This document shows positions 9,582 through 18,323 of a stretch of DNA of 64,000 bases, piece after piece. The stretch is from Nonomuraea sp. NBC_00507 (lineage in GTDB: Bacteria > Actinomycetota > Actinomycetes > Streptosporangiales > Streptosporangiaceae). Where the stretch lies: the NCBI RefSeq assembly GCF_036013525.1, contig NZ_CP107853.1, positions 248,001-312,000 on the forward strand, read 5' to 3'. A model generated the notes under the pieces. It was given only the letters and a program-made list of their open reading frames with translations, searched no databases and had not been told where the DNA came from. Numbering within the stretch: position 1 is the first letter of the stretch; each line of letters starts with the position of its first letter. The position numbers and the translations under genes are program-made.

Positions 9582-9689
9582 ATGCGCGTCCTTGACGGCC
9601 TCGCGGCGCCGGGCCTGGAAGAGCTCCAGCTGGAGCTGATTCTCGTCCTCGCGCTGCAGGAAGAGGCAGAACGGCTAGCCGCCGAATGA
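9582..9689 (+). CDS. Putative 35-residue acidic helical peptide
   Basis: A short frame begins with ATG 6 bases after GGGAGG and ends with TGA at 9687-9689. The product starts MRVLDGLAAPGLEELQLELI and is strongly amphipathic, Leu/Glu rich and without Cys. A perfect 15-bp terminator hairpin starts 5 bases after the stop, and the zinc-finger gene lies 51 bases upstream. Strong ribosome site plus immediate terminator argue for real expression. Function is unknown. Confidence 0.55.
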   Translation: MRVLDGLAAPGLEELQLELILVLALQEEAERLAAE

Positions 9690-9694
9690 ACGGG

Positions 9695-9728
9695 CTCCAG
9701 CTCCCCGGCCTGCGCCGGGGAGCTGGAG
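9695..9728. terminator. Perfect 15-bp hairpin terminator
   Basis: CTCCAGCTCCCCGGC pairs with GCCGGGGAGCTGGAG across CTGC. It closes the zinc-finger/small-peptide operon and lies 25 bases past the stop of the convergent CHRD gene, so it could serve both strands. There is no strong T tract, as is common in actinomycetes. Confidence 0.75.
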
Positions 9729-9753
9729 CAGGGGGCCGGTTATACCCGGACCA

Positions 9754-10236
9754 CTATCCGAGCTGGCCGCGGATGGCGCCGGCCGGGAACTTGTCGTTGT
9801 GGACGTTGACGTAGTAGAGGTGCGGCCACTTCACGATGCCGCGCAGCTCGCGGAAGGTCAGGACGACCTCGGCGTTCTTCTTGTTCTGGTGCTTGACCGC
9901 CTTGACGCAGCCGCTCGCGAAGCCCTTCACCGGGGCCTTCAGCGTGACGACGATCGGGCCTGCCACGCCCTTCTTGCCGGCGTGGATGTGAGCCGCGGTG
10001 GCCGGCCTGATCTTGCGGGCCGCGATGGCGTAGCAGAGCTTGCCGTCGCGGACCCGGTAGGCGAAGGTGCCGAAGCCGTTGCGGTCGCCCGGTCCAGGGA
10101 CTTCCTGCTTGCCGGTCAGCTTGACTCGGTCGACGTGCGGATATGCGGTATCCGCACTGGCCGGCCCGGGGAGCGCGACGAGTACGGCGGCGGTGGCAGC
10201 TGTGGCGAGGGTTGCCGCTGCCAATTGTCTACGCAT
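9754..10236 (-). CDS. Secreted CHRD-domain protein
   Basis: This 160-residue protein has a Sec signal peptide (MRRQLAAATLATAATAAVLV, cleavage after ASA near residue 28). The mature part is a CHRD domain: LTGKQEVPG, GTFAYRVRDGKLCYAI, AAHIHAGKKGVAGPIVV and the closing YVNVHNDKFPAGAIRGQLG. CHRD was named from chordin; bacterial members are extracellular and of unknown role. The start at 10236 puts the signal peptide at the N-terminus and has GGAGAGG about 10 bases upstream; an earlier in-frame GTG/ATG would prepend polar residues. Confidence 0.82.
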   Translation of the reverse strand: MRRQLAAATLATAATAAVLVALPGPASADTAYPHVDRVKLTGKQEVPGPGDRNGFGTFAYRVRDGKLCYAIAARKIRPATAAHIHAGKKGVAGPIVVTLKAPVKGFASGCVKAVKHQNKKNAEVVLTFRELRGIVKWPHLYYVNVHNDKFPAGAIRGQLG

Positions 10237-10359
10237 GGGATGAATTCCTCTCCCATCGGACTTCAGGACACCCCCCATACGACCGAGCGGAAGACGCGGT
10301 TCATGCGGGTAAGAGGAAACCCGCCCTGTGGTGACCCGGCTTTCACGATGCCGGCGTGC

Positions 10360-10929
10360 TCAGCCAGCCTTGCTCCTGGCGCGGAAGGCGGCCGTCTTGA
10401 CGCGGTTCTGGCAGGCCGTGGAGCAGAACCTGCGGATGCCGTTGCGCGACACGTCCACATAGACCCGGTCGCAGTGCGGCGCCGTGCAGACCCCGAGGCG
10501 GTCGCTGAACTCGCTGCCCAGCACGATCGCCAGCCCGGTCGCGCAACTCGCCGCCCAGTCGCCGGCCGTGGTGCCGCCGCGGCTGTGAAAGTGCAGGTGC
10601 CATGGCTCGCCGTCGTGCTTTTCGAGCAGCGGCCTGGCACGGGTCTCCTCCAGGAGCGCGTTAACCTGCGTGGCCGCGGCGTCGATGTCGGCCGCGGCGA
10701 CGGCGGCGAAGACCGTCCGCAGGCGGGCGGCGACCTCGGCCAGCTCCGCACCCTCGACCGCGGTGACCACGCGGTAGGCCGGATAGACGCTGCGCAGGCC
10801 CTCGGTGGCGGCGGCGCCGGCGTCGGCAGGCGCGGGGATGGGCCGTCCGCGCTGCTCGCCCGGGGTCAGCGCGTTCACCAGGGCGACCGCCACCCTGACC
10901 ACCGCGTCCGTGTGACTGTTGTAATCCAA
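10360..10929 (-). CDS. CGNR zinc-finger regulator (ABATE domain)
   Basis: This protein has 189 residues. Residues 1-140 form an ABATE-type helical domain starting MDYNSHTDAVVRVAVALVNAL. The end holds the CGNR finger: C-T-A-P-H-C, then FCSTACQNRVKTAAFRAR. Such proteins are stress-linked transcription regulators in actinobacteria. It is divergent from a methyltransferase gene with a 72-base shared control region, where GTAA...TTAC half-sites (around 10917-10940) form an imperfect palindrome. It may regulate the methyltransferase; this is inference. Confidence 0.82.
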   Translation of the reverse strand: MDYNSHTDAVVRVAVALVNALTPGEQRGRPIPAPADAGAAATEGLRSVYPAYRVVTAVEGAELAEVAARLRTVFAAVAAADIDAAATQVNALLEETRARPLLEKHDGEPWHLHFHSRGGTTAGDWAASCATGLAIVLGSEFSDRLGVCTAPHCDRVYVDVSRNGIRRFCSTACQNRVKTAAFRARSKAG

Positions 10930-11001
10930 TTGACCGGTTACACCTTCGTGTTTTACGTTGTGACTGCCAAAAGCTTAGACGACGGTCACAAGGAGATGTT
11001 C

Positions 11002-11760
11002 GTGCTCACTCACAATGCCGCACGGGAATGGATCGCGCGCTGGGACCGCCAGCAGGAGGGCTACCTCCCCGATCGCGAAGAGCGGTTCACCGCGTTGATC
11101 GACGCCGTGGAGGCACTGGGGCGGCCCGATCCGCTGGTCATCGACCTGGGATGCGGGCCGGGGTCGTTGTCCGCGCGGCTGCTCGATCGGCTGCCCAAGG
11201 CCACGGTCGTGTCGGTGGACGCGGATCCGCTGCTGCTCGGGCTCGGGCGGGCCGCGTATCCGCAGCTGACGTTCGTACCGGCCGATCTGCGTACGAGCGG
11301 CTGGACGCGGCTGCTCGGCCTGGACCGGCCCGCAGACGCCGCAGTCAGCACGACGGCATTGCACTGGATTTCCGGGCCTGACCTGCGCCGCGTTTATGCC
11401 GAACTGGCCGGCGTGCTGCGGCCGGGCGGACTGCTGCTCAACGGCGACCACATGGACACCGACGACGCCACGCCCGTCCTGGGGCGGCTGGAGCGCGCCG
11501 TGCATGAGCGCCAGACCGAGCGGGCCTTCGGCACGGACCGGCCGGAGGGCTGGCGGGCCTGGTGGGACGCGATTGCCGCGGATCCGGCATTCGCCGAGCT
11601 CAACCAAGAGCGCACCACGGCTGGGGCCGATCACCACGGCTCGGAGTCGCACCTGATGTCCCATCATGTCGAGGCGCTGCGGGACAGCGGCTTCACCGAG
11701 ATCGGCACGTTGTGGCAGCACGGGAACAACCGGCTGCTGTGCGCCGTGCGAGGACACTGA
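11002..11760 (+). CDS. Class I SAM-dependent methyltransferase
   Basis: This 252-residue protein has motif I VIDLGCGPGSLSARLL (about residues 48-63), the acidic motif II VVSVDADPLLL and the post-I DAAVSTTALHWI, then VLRPGGLLLNGDHMD. This is the Methyltransf_12/25 fold of small-molecule enzymes. The substrate is not predictable. ATG at 10996 touches the AAGGAG ribosome site directly, so GTG at 11002 with 6-base spacing is preferred. It is divergent from the CGNR regulator. Confidence 0.8.
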   Translation: MLTHNAAREWIARWDRQQEGYLPDREERFTALIDAVEALGRPDPLVIDLGCGPGSLSARLLDRLPKATVVSVDADPLLLGLGRAAYPQLTFVPADLRTSGWTRLLGLDRPADAAVSTTALHWISGPDLRRVYAELAGVLRPGGLLLNGDHMDTDDATPVLGRLERAVHERQTERAFGTDRPEGWRAWWDAIAADPAFAELNQERTTAGADHHGSESHLMSHHVEALRDSGFTEIGTLWQHGNNRLLCAVRGH

Positions 11761-12022
11761 TCACGTCGGCCGCCAGATCCGCCGGCGTGATGAAGCGCGT
11801 CGTCCACGCCTCCTGCCCGGCACGGCGCACGCCAGGGGCTGGTCAGCACCGTGCGCCACGCGTACCCGCCCCGACCTGTAGGACCGTTCCCCATGGAGCA
11901 GGGCAGAGGCTGTCGCCCACGCCTGTGCAAACCACACGGTGTCGGCCGCGAAGGCCGCCGTGGCCGCGGCGGCCGGGAGATACCTCTTCCCAGCGGCGCG
12001 TCTTGCTGGTGGAGTGGACAGA

Positions 12023-12448
12023 GTGAGCAGAGGGCATCGCGCGGTGCCGCACATGGCCGGCATCGTCATGGAGGCGTGGGCGGACACCCGGGAGGAGTGC
12101 CTGGCAGAGACGGTGCAGGCGTTGGTGGAGAACTTCGCCGACGTGGGCGACGCCGTCCCGGACCACAGCGTCGTGTTCGTCTCGGCGGAGGAGACCGACG
12201 AGGCACTGCTCATCGGTGTGCTGGACGAGACCATCCACCAGGTGGAGGCGTACGACCGGGTGGCGGTGGACGTGTCCGTGGACGAGCGCACCAAGGCCAC
12301 CAAGGGGCAGGTCGAGGTGCGGCTGGCCACCGTGCCGGTCGCCGCGGTGAACCGGGTGGGCTCGATACCCAAGGCGGTCGCCGTCTACCACCTGCGCTTC
12401 GGCAAGACCGAGGGCCTGTGGCGGGCTCACGTGAATGTCGATTTGTGA
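12023..12448 (+). CDS. Archease family protein
   Basis: This 141-residue protein reads GHRAVPHMAGIVMEAWADT, then ECLAETVQALVENFADV, with the conserved acidic residues of archease at the N-terminus and C-terminus (HVNVDL ending). Archease activates the RNA ligase RtcB and supports tRNA or RNA repair; acidic residues bind metal. No rtcB is in this window, so it is unlinked here. GTG at 12023 lies 8 bases after GGAG; earlier in-frame starts add an Ala-rich non-family extension. Confidence 0.78.
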   Translation: MSRGHRAVPHMAGIVMEAWADTREECLAETVQALVENFADVGDAVPDHSVVFVSAEETDEALLIGVLDETIHQVEAYDRVAVDVSVDERTKATKGQVEVRLATVPVAAVNRVGSIPKAVAVYHLRFGKTEGLWRAHVNVDL

Positions 12449-12547
12449 ATTCTGATGAAATGTAGGTTACGAGGCGTGTGTCCTATTCCTCCCAGCTCTC
12501 GGTCCCAGCAAGCTAGGGCCGTTCCCCACATCCTGGGAGGGTTCGCA

Positions 12548-12823
12548 ATGCTCAGGCGTACGCCCCTGTTCGGCAAGAAGACCCGCATCACCTTCACCTT
12601 GCCCGCACACCAGCCCGACGGCATCGTCAGCGTCGTCGGCGACTTCAACGACTGGTCGCCCGGTCACCACGAGCTCCTGCCGCGCCGCAACGGCATGCGC
12701 ACCGTGTCAGTGATCCTCCCGCCGGGGATCCACTATTTCCGTTATCTGGCGACCGGTGGCGTGTGGTTCGACGATGACACGGCCGACCACATCGACCAGC
12801 ACGGCAGCATGCTTCACCTCTGA
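12548..12823 (+). CDS. Isoamylase early-set (glycogen-binding type) domain protein
   Basis: This 91-residue protein is a single E-set/CBM48-like beta sandwich: TRITFTLPAHQPDGIVSVVG, then DFNDWSPGHHELLPR and a closing HYFRYLATGGVWFDDD. The DFNDW motif is diagnostic of AMPK-beta/glycogen-branching domains. Standalone versions are common in actinobacteria and their partners are unknown. GGGAGGG sits 6 bases before ATG 12548. Confidence 0.8.
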   Translation: MLRRTPLFGKKTRITFTLPAHQPDGIVSVVGDFNDWSPGHHELLPRRNGMRTVSVILPPGIHYFRYLATGGVWFDDDTADHIDQHGSMLHL

Positions 12824-12920
12824 CCCGGGTCGAGGTCGCTGCGACCAGATCAGAGGGCCGCTCAGCGTCGATCCGCTCGCGCGGCCGCAACGTCTGAGGA
12901 AGCAAGGCCGTTCACCGGTG

Positions 12921-13376
12921 TCATGGCTGCTCGAGGCGCAGGAAGGTGACCCCCTGGGCCGCCGCGCGGGCGCCGAGGACGTGGCCATCGCACATCCTCG
13001 TCTCCGTCCCGGCCCGGTCGATCACCTTCCACGTCACCGGCTCCTTGCACGGTTCGCCGGGCCGGCTGTAGTTCCAGGTGCGGCGGCACACCCGGCACGT
13101 GGAGACGCCTGCGCTGGAGGAGAGGGTGTTGCCGTGTTCGGGGCAGACGCTCCACGGCAGGCCGCACGGCTGGGCCTGGATCCTGGCCAGGTCTGTGGCC
13201 GCGCGCTGCAGGTCCTCGGCGCCTCGGGCCAGCCAGTTGGCGGCCTGCCCCGCCACCGCGAGGTGCTCGCGTTCCGGCGATCCGTTCGGGGCACTGTCGC
13301 AGAGTGCCCGAACCTCGGCGGTCAGCGCCTCGGCCCGGCTCGCGAGGGCGCGCAGGTGCGCGGGAGTGACGGTCAT
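12921..13376 (-). CDS. Cys-rich putative zinc-ribbon protein
   Basis: This 151-residue protein has a helical N-terminal half (residues 1-75) and a C-terminal part with cysteines spaced as CPEHG, CRVCRRTW, CKEP and CDGH, consistent with a zinc ribbon. No family name is recognised. The start at 13376 has GGGAG 5 bases upstream; an ATG 12 bases earlier touches its GGAG. It is leftward and its end faces the E-set gene. No membrane or signal segment is seen. Confidence 0.6.
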   Translation of the reverse strand: MTVTPAHLRALASRAEALTAEVRALCDSAPNGSPEREHLAVAGQAANWLARGAEDLQRAATDLARIQAQPCGLPWSVCPEHGNTLSSSAGVSTCRVCRRTWNYSRPGEPCKEPVTWKVIDRAGTETRMCDGHVLGARAAAQGVTFLRLEQP

Positions 13377-13463
13377 GCAGGCTCCCATCTCCGCAGGGAC
13401 TGGATGCTGATCTGGACCCTACGTCGCCTCCGGCGCAACCGGACCGATGGGAGATCCGGTTCC

Positions 13464-13668
13464 TCAGCCAGTTACGGATCCGCACTCAGGACGGACGCGG
13501 GGCGCGGCGGTCTCGCCCTCCACGACGTAGCCGAAGGCGGGGCCGGGGTGGCGGTGCGGCGGCGTCCCGGGGTCGCCGGGCGGGTACTCGATGACCACGG
13601 TCGTCACGTGCGCCCCCGTCCGGGATGAAGGGCGGCTCGGCCTCCTGCAGCACGATGTGCGGGCGCGG
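13464..13668 (-). pseudogene. Cupin-domain gene remnant
   Basis: Two adjoining frames on the minus strand together give HIVLQEAEPPFIPDG, then after a one-base shift GAHVTTVVIEYPPGDPGTPP followed by HRHPGPAFGYVVEGE. That is the first half of a small cupin, with PPHRHPG carrying metal-binding histidines. After VEGE the match ends. The fragment starts directly behind the NmrA-like gene, where a two-gene operon is expected. I see a frameshift and loss of the second cupin motif, so it is a dead gene. Confidence 0.65.
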
Positions 13669-14418
13669 CTACCGGGCGGCGGTCTTGAGCCAGTCGCGGT
13701 ATCGGATCTGGCCGAAGGTGGCGCCCTCACCGGGCACCAGCGTGCGCTCGCCCGGCACGCTGCCGAAGTAGCGGGCCTGCGGGTCGGTGACCACCTCGCG
13801 GGGGTCGCCCCAGGCAGCCAGGGCTTCGCGGAAGAACTCGTCCATCCGGAACTGCTCGGGCCCGGCCACCTCCACCCGGCCGTTCAGCGGCGTCCCCACC
13901 GCGACCCGGCCGACCGCCTGCGCGACGTCGTCTCCCGCGATGGGCTGGAAGCGCACCGGCGCGATGTGCACCTTGCCGTCGATCGTGGCCTCGTCCGCGA
14001 TGCCGCGGGCGAACTCGAAGAACTGCGTCGCGTGCACGAGCGAGAACGGGATGGACGACTTCTCGATCAACTGCTCCTGGACGATCTTCGCCGCGAAGTA
14101 GCCGTTGTCCGGCATCCGCTCCGTTCCCACGACCGACAGCGCGACGTGGTGACCGACGCCCGCCGCCGCCTCTGCGGCCAGCAGATTGCGGGTGGAGGTC
14201 TCGAAGAACTCCATCACCGCGGCCGGCTCGAACGACGGCGAGTTCGACACGTCGACCACCACCTGTGCGCCCGCCAGCACCTCGGCCAGCCCTTCGCCGG
14301 TGAGGGTGTTGACGCCGGTGTTCGGCGACGCCGCCACCGCCTCGTGACCGTGCTCTCCCAGCTTCGTCACGAGCTTCGACCCGATCAGGCCGGTACCACC
14401 GATAACCACGATCTTCAT
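13669..14418 (-). CDS. NmrA-like / atypical SDR NAD(P)H-binding protein
   Basis: This 249-residue Rossmann protein has the nucleotide motif VIGGTGLIGSKLV (residues 4-16). An atypical-SDR core follows: VVVDVSNSPSF, VGHHVALSVVGTERM, YFAAKIVQEQLI and FSLVHATQFFEF. The usual Tyr-x3-Lys is replaced by the YFAAK segment. It is probably an NAD(P)H-dependent reductase or redox sensor. The stop runs directly into the cupin remnant. A 298-base gap to the upstream MFS gene shows no further gene. Confidence 0.78.
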   Translation of the reverse strand: MKIVVIGGTGLIGSKLVTKLGEHGHEAVAASPNTGVNTLTGEGLAEVLAGAQVVVDVSNSPSFEPAAVMEFFETSTRNLLAAEAAAGVGHHVALSVVGTERMPDNGYFAAKIVQEQLIEKSSIPFSLVHATQFFEFARGIADEATIDGKVHIAPVRFQPIAGDDVAQAVGRVAVGTPLNGRVEVAGPEQFRMDEFFREALAAWGDPREVVTDPQARYFGSVPGERTLVPGEGATFGQIRYRDWLKTAAR

Positions 14419-14716
14419 GATGAGCCTTTCTGCCTCGCCGGGGCACTTGGTTGCCGGCCGGTCGCCAGCTACGACCGGGCAGCCTCCCGATCTGTGACAG
14501 CCTCAGCGAAATCTTTTCTTGGAGCTTCTCTTCGGCCTCCCTCCCCCGGCTCGTCTCTTCTCGCGCACGCCTGCAAGCAAAGGACTCACCTGGGGGCCTC
14601 CGGCCGGCGACCGCTCCGATTGGCGCGAAGATTGCCGGGGCGAAGCCGGGCGCCGCGGCGGTGCGCGGCGCTCCCGTCTACGACGAGGACGAGCTGGTAG
14701 CCGTGCTTGAAAGCCC

Positions 14717-16054
14717 TCAGGAGCCGCTCGTGGCGGCAGGGGCGGAGCCGATGAGCTTGAGCGGCTCGATCCTGCCCATGAGCACAAGGTAGTTGAACGC
14801 CCCCACCAGGGCGACCACCCCGATCACCAACAGCGGCACGACGAACGACCCCGTGGCGTCCACCAGCGCGCCCACCACGATCGGCGTGATGATTCCGGCG
14901 AAGTTGGACGCGAAGTTCTGTACCCCGCCGAGAGATCCGACGTGCCTGGAACTGGGCGCGACATCGGCGGGGAGCGACCAGATGCCGGTGCCGGCGACGG
15001 TGAGGCTGCCGTACGAGATCGACAGGAGCGTCAGCGCCATCCACGCCTCCGGGACCAGCGCGGCGAACATGATCACCGACCCGCCGACGAGCCCGCCGAC
15101 GATGACCGTCTTGCGTACCCGGGTGACCGAGGCGCCCCTGCGGATGGCCCGATCGGCCAGGAGGCCTCCGGCCCAGCCGGACAGCACCGCGAACAGGCCG
15201 GGGATGGCCCCGAAGAAGCCCAGCTTCAGCAGGGAGAAGCCGCGCTCGGTCACCAGGTACGACGGGAAGAAGGTGATGAAGAAATAGATGACGCTGTTCA
15301 GGCAGAAGAAGCCGAACATCATGCTCAGGACCGTGCGGTAGCGGAACAGCGACCGCCACGGGATCCGCGCGGCCTCCTCGCCGTCGGTCTCCGCCGTACG
15401 GGCGCCGCCGCCCTCGATGTACTCGACCTCGGCCGCGCTCGCACCGGAGTGCTGCCGCGGGTCCCGGTAGTACTTCCACCAGACGAGCGCCCAGACGACC
15501 CCGACCGCGCCGATGACGACGAACACGGCGCGCCAGTGCAGCCACGCGATGAGACCGGTCACGACGGGGAGCGCGATGACCGCGCCGACTCTGGAGCCCG
15601 AGTCCCAGATGCTGGTGGCGAAGGCGCGTTCCCTGGTCGGGAACCAGGTCGCCACGACCTTGGCCGCGGTGCTTGGGGCCGGGCTCTCACCGACGCCGAG
15701 CAGGAAACGGAGCGTGATGAGGGACCAGAAGCCGCGGGCGAGCCCGGTCAGCGCGGTGAAGATCGACCACCACACCGCGGCGAGGAAGAAGGAGCGCCGC
15801 GGCCCGACCTTGTCCACGTACCAGCCGGCGACGAGCTGGCAGGCGTCGTAAGCCCAGAAGAACGCCGCGAAGACCAGCCCCTGCTGCGTCGCGGTCAGGT
15901 GGAAATCCTCCCCCATGAACGGCAGCGCGACGCTGAGACTCGCACGGTCGAGGTAATTGATCGACAGTCCGGCGAACGCCAGCCAGATGATCGTCCATCG
16001 GATCCTGGTCGTCCCCGTGCGTGACCTGACCGGCTGGGGATGCGCTTGCGTCAT
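14717..16054 (-). CDS. MFS sugar-acid importer (anion:cation symporter group)
   Basis: This 445-residue, twelve-helix transporter has the family text LSINYLDRASLSVALPFMGE at the first helix, DKVGPRRSFF (loop 2-3 motif) and GVGESPAPSTAAKVVATWFP, typical of galactonate/glucarate/hexuronate transporters. It likely imports L-fuconate or a related aldonate for the adjacent dehydratase. AGGAGGG lies 7 bases before the ATG. Its promoter region is shared with a FadR-type regulator and holds CATCTGATG operators, so control by that regulator is expected. Confidence 0.84.
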   Translation of the reverse strand: MTQAHPQPVRSRTGTTRIRWTIIWLAFAGLSINYLDRASLSVALPFMGEDFHLTATQQGLVFAAFFWAYDACQLVAGWYVDKVGPRRSFFLAAVWWSIFTALTGLARGFWSLITLRFLLGVGESPAPSTAAKVVATWFPTRERAFATSIWDSGSRVGAVIALPVVTGLIAWLHWRAVFVVIGAVGVVWALVWWKYYRDPRQHSGASAAEVEYIEGGGARTAETDGEEAARIPWRSLFRYRTVLSMMFGFFCLNSVIYFFITFFPSYLVTERGFSLLKLGFFGAIPGLFAVLSGWAGGLLADRAIRRGASVTRVRKTVIVGGLVGGSVIMFAALVPEAWMALTLLSISYGSLTVAGTGIWSLPADVAPSSRHVGSLGGVQNFASNFAGIITPIVVGALVDATGSFVVPLLVIGVVALVGAFNYLVLMGRIEPLKLIGSAPAATSGS

Positions 16055-16136
16055 CGCGACGCCCTCCTTCGTGCGGGGGAGCAGCCGCCGGAATGCCCTG
16101 ACGAATGACTTGACAAACCCGGACGGCTTTCCGGAA

Positions 16137-16222
16137 TCATCTGATGAATCATGTGTTACGTCAAGGTTTCACCAGGAAAGTTGCGGATAACAGGCAGTCG
16201 TTCTGCACGATTGATCTGATGA
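16137..16222. promoter_or_regulatory. Two putative FadR-family operators, MFS/regulator region
   Basis: TCATCTGATGA at 16137-16147 is a perfect 11-base palindrome. TGATCTGATGA at 16212-16222 differs at one base. The same core recurs three times upstream of the dehydratase/dehydrogenase pair. They sit between the divergent MFS and regulator genes, as expected for autoregulation and control of import. The regulator appears leaderless: TAAACT at 16261-16266 is 6 bases before its ATG and no ribosome site is seen. Confidence 0.65.
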
Positions 16223-16272
16223 TTGACTTCTGATACGGCCGCGCGCGCTGGCGTTGGCTTTAAACTGGTCAG

Positions 16273-17001
16273 ATGACTACCCGCGAGCCGCGCGCATCGC
16301 AATCCGACATCGTGGTCGAGGGCATCAAGCACATGATCATCAACGGTGCGCTGACGGCGGGATCCCGCCTTCCCGTGGAGAAGGACCTGGCCGCCCAGCT
16401 GGGCGTGTCACGCAGCTCGCTCCGCGAAGGGGTCCGCGCGCTGGTCATCACCGGAGTGCTGGAGACCCGGCAGGGCGATGGCACTTACGTGACCGCGCTC
16501 GACCCGGGGATACTGCTGAGCCCGATCGGTTTCCTGGTCGACCTGCACCGGCCGGAAAACGTCGCCGACCTGCAGTCCGTGCGGCGTGTGCTGGAGACCG
16601 AGGCCGTGGCGCGGGCCGCGCTGCGCATCACCGACGAGGAGCTCGACCGGGCCGAGCAGATCCTGGCGTCCATGGAGCTGCTACTCCAGGCCGAGCTGAT
16701 CGACCACGAGGCGGTCATGAACGCCGACATCACGTTCCACCGCCTCATCGCCGCGGCGTCACACAACACGACCTTGGAAGCGCTGATCGAGGCGCTGGCC
16801 AGCCGTACCGTGCGGGCCCGCCTGTGGCGGGCCATCAACGCCGACGGAGCCGAGCTCGACACCCACAAGGAGCATCAGGCCATCCTCCAGGCGCTCAGGA
16901 CACGGGATCCCGATGCGGCCCGGCTGCGGATGGGGGTGCACCTGCTCGCCGTGGAGCAATATCTGTCGGCGAATCAGGACTCCGTGGCCCTGGCCCAGTA
17001 G
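16273..17001 (+). CDS. FadR/GntR regulator (FCD domain), sugar-acid locus
   Basis: This 242-residue protein has a winged helix (residues 8-75, with SRLPVEKDLAAQLGVSRSSL and LETRQGDGTYVT) and a FadR C-terminal FCD ligand domain whose metal residues appear in DITFHRLIAAASHN and the closing MGVHLL. FCD regulators bind sugar acids or acyl-type ligands. It is flanked by the MFS gene and the fuconate dehydratase and should bind the CATCTGATG palindromes in both control regions. Its 3' end overlaps the convergent dehydratase by 28 bases. Confidence 0.85.
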   Translation: MTTREPRASQSDIVVEGIKHMIINGALTAGSRLPVEKDLAAQLGVSRSSLREGVRALVITGVLETRQGDGTYVTALDPGILLSPIGFLVDLHRPENVADLQSVRRVLETEAVARAALRITDEELDRAEQILASMELLLQAELIDHEAVMNADITFHRLIAAASHNTTLEALIEALASRTVRARLWRAINADGAELDTHKEHQAILQALRTRDPDAARLRMGVHLLAVEQYLSANQDSVALAQ

Positions 17002-18281
17002 TCGCCGTCGGGGAAGGAGAACGTCGCCAGCGTGGCGTCGTACATCTGGGCGCTGTAGCCGGGGCGGGCCGGCAGCGTGTAGGCGCCGTTCTTGACGACG
17101 CAGGGGTCGACGAAGTGCTCGTGCAGGTGGTCGACGTATTCCGTCACCCTGCCCTCGAGCGAGCCCGACACGGCGACGTAGTCGAAGATCGACAGATGCT
17201 GCACCAGTTCGCAGAGGCCGACGCCGCCGGCATGCGGGCACACCGGCACGCCGAACTTCTTGGCCATCAGATAGACCGCGAGAATCTCGTTGACGCTGGC
17301 GAGCCTGGCGGAGTCGAGCTGGCAGAAGTCGATGGCCTCGGCCTGGAACATCTGCTTGAACAGGACCCGGTTCATCCCGTGCTCGCCGGTGGCCACGCCG
17401 ATGGGCGCGACGGCCTTGCGGATCGCGGCGTGGCCGAGGATGTCGTCGGGGCTGGTGGGTTCCTCGATCCACAGCGGCTCGAACTCGGCGAGCGCGCGTA
17501 CCCACTCGATCGCCTGCGGCACGTCCCAGACCTGGTTGGCGTCGATCATCAGGCTGGCGTCGGAGCCGATGACCTCGCGGGCGATGCGCAACCGGCGGAT
17601 GTCGTCGTCGAGGCTGGCGCCGACCTTCAGCTTCACGTGCTTGTATCCGGCCTCGACGGCTTCCTGGCAGAGCCGCCGCAGCTTCTCGTCGGAGTATCCG
17701 AGCCAGCCCGCGCTGGTCGTGTAGCACGGGTAGCCGGTCGCGGCCAGCTCGGCGACGCGGTCGGCGCGGGTCGGCTCCAGCTCCTTCAGCAGCTCTACCG
17801 CCTCGTCGCGGGTGAGCACGTCCGACAGGTACGACAGGTCGGCGACGTCGGCCAGCTCCTCCGAGGTCATGTCGGTCAGCAACCGCCACAGCGGCTTGCC
17901 GGCGACGCGGGCCGCCAGGTCCCACACGGCGTTCATGACGGCGGCCATGGCGAGGTGTTCGACGCCCTTCTCCGGCCCCAGCCAGCGCAGTTGCGAGTCT
18001 GACTTTAGGTGACGGTAGACGCCGCCCAGGTCCGCCACCACGTCCTCCACGGCCATGCCGATCAGAGGAAGTCCACGCTGCTTGGCGGCGAGCACGCAGA
18101 TGTCGTTGCCCCTGCCGATCGTGAACGTGAAGCCGAAGCCGGACAGATCCGGGTCATCGGTCCTGATCACGACGTAGGCGGCCGAGTAGTCGCCGTCCTT
18201 GTTCATCGCGTCGGAGCCGTCCAGGCTCAGCGACGTCGGGAAGCGTACGTCGAAGGCGTCCACGCCGATGATCGCGGTCAT
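16974..18281 (-). CDS. L-fuconate dehydratase (enolase superfamily)
   Basis: This 435-residue protein belongs to the FucD group. The barrel shows the KLKVGAS Lys-x-Lys, metal ligands in MIDANQVWD, WIEEPTSPDD and GEHGMNR, and the His base in CPHAGGVGL. GWLGYSDEKLRRLC and the lid text SDAMNKDGDYSAAYV are close to characterised L-fuconate dehydratases. It would make 2-keto-3-deoxy-L-fuconate from L-fuconate with Mg. GGAGAG precedes the ATG. It is divergent from the two dehydrogenases, across three operator copies. Confidence 0.88.
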   Translation of the reverse strand: MTAIIGVDAFDVRFPTSLSLDGSDAMNKDGDYSAAYVVIRTDDPDLSGFGFTFTIGRGNDICVLAAKQRGLPLIGMAVEDVVADLGGVYRHLKSDSQLRWLGPEKGVEHLAMAAVMNAVWDLAARVAGKPLWRLLTDMTSEELADVADLSYLSDVLTRDEAVELLKELEPTRADRVAELAATGYPCYTTSAGWLGYSDEKLRRLCQEAVEAGYKHVKLKVGASLDDDIRRLRIAREVIGSDASLMIDANQVWDVPQAIEWVRALAEFEPLWIEEPTSPDDILGHAAIRKAVAPIGVATGEHGMNRVLFKQMFQAEAIDFCQLDSARLASVNEILAVYLMAKKFGVPVCPHAGGVGLCELVQHLSIFDYVAVSGSLEGRVTEYVDHLHEHFVDPCVVKNGAYTLPARPGYSAQMYDATLATFSFPDGDYWARATES

Positions 18282-18323
18282 TCACTCTCCAGCGGAGCTC
18301 GTACGGTGCGTCACAATCTGTGA

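Noticed and set aside
14419..14716. Possible small gene between the NmrA-like and MFS genes
   Set aside because: Frames on both strands lack ribosome sites and recognisable text.
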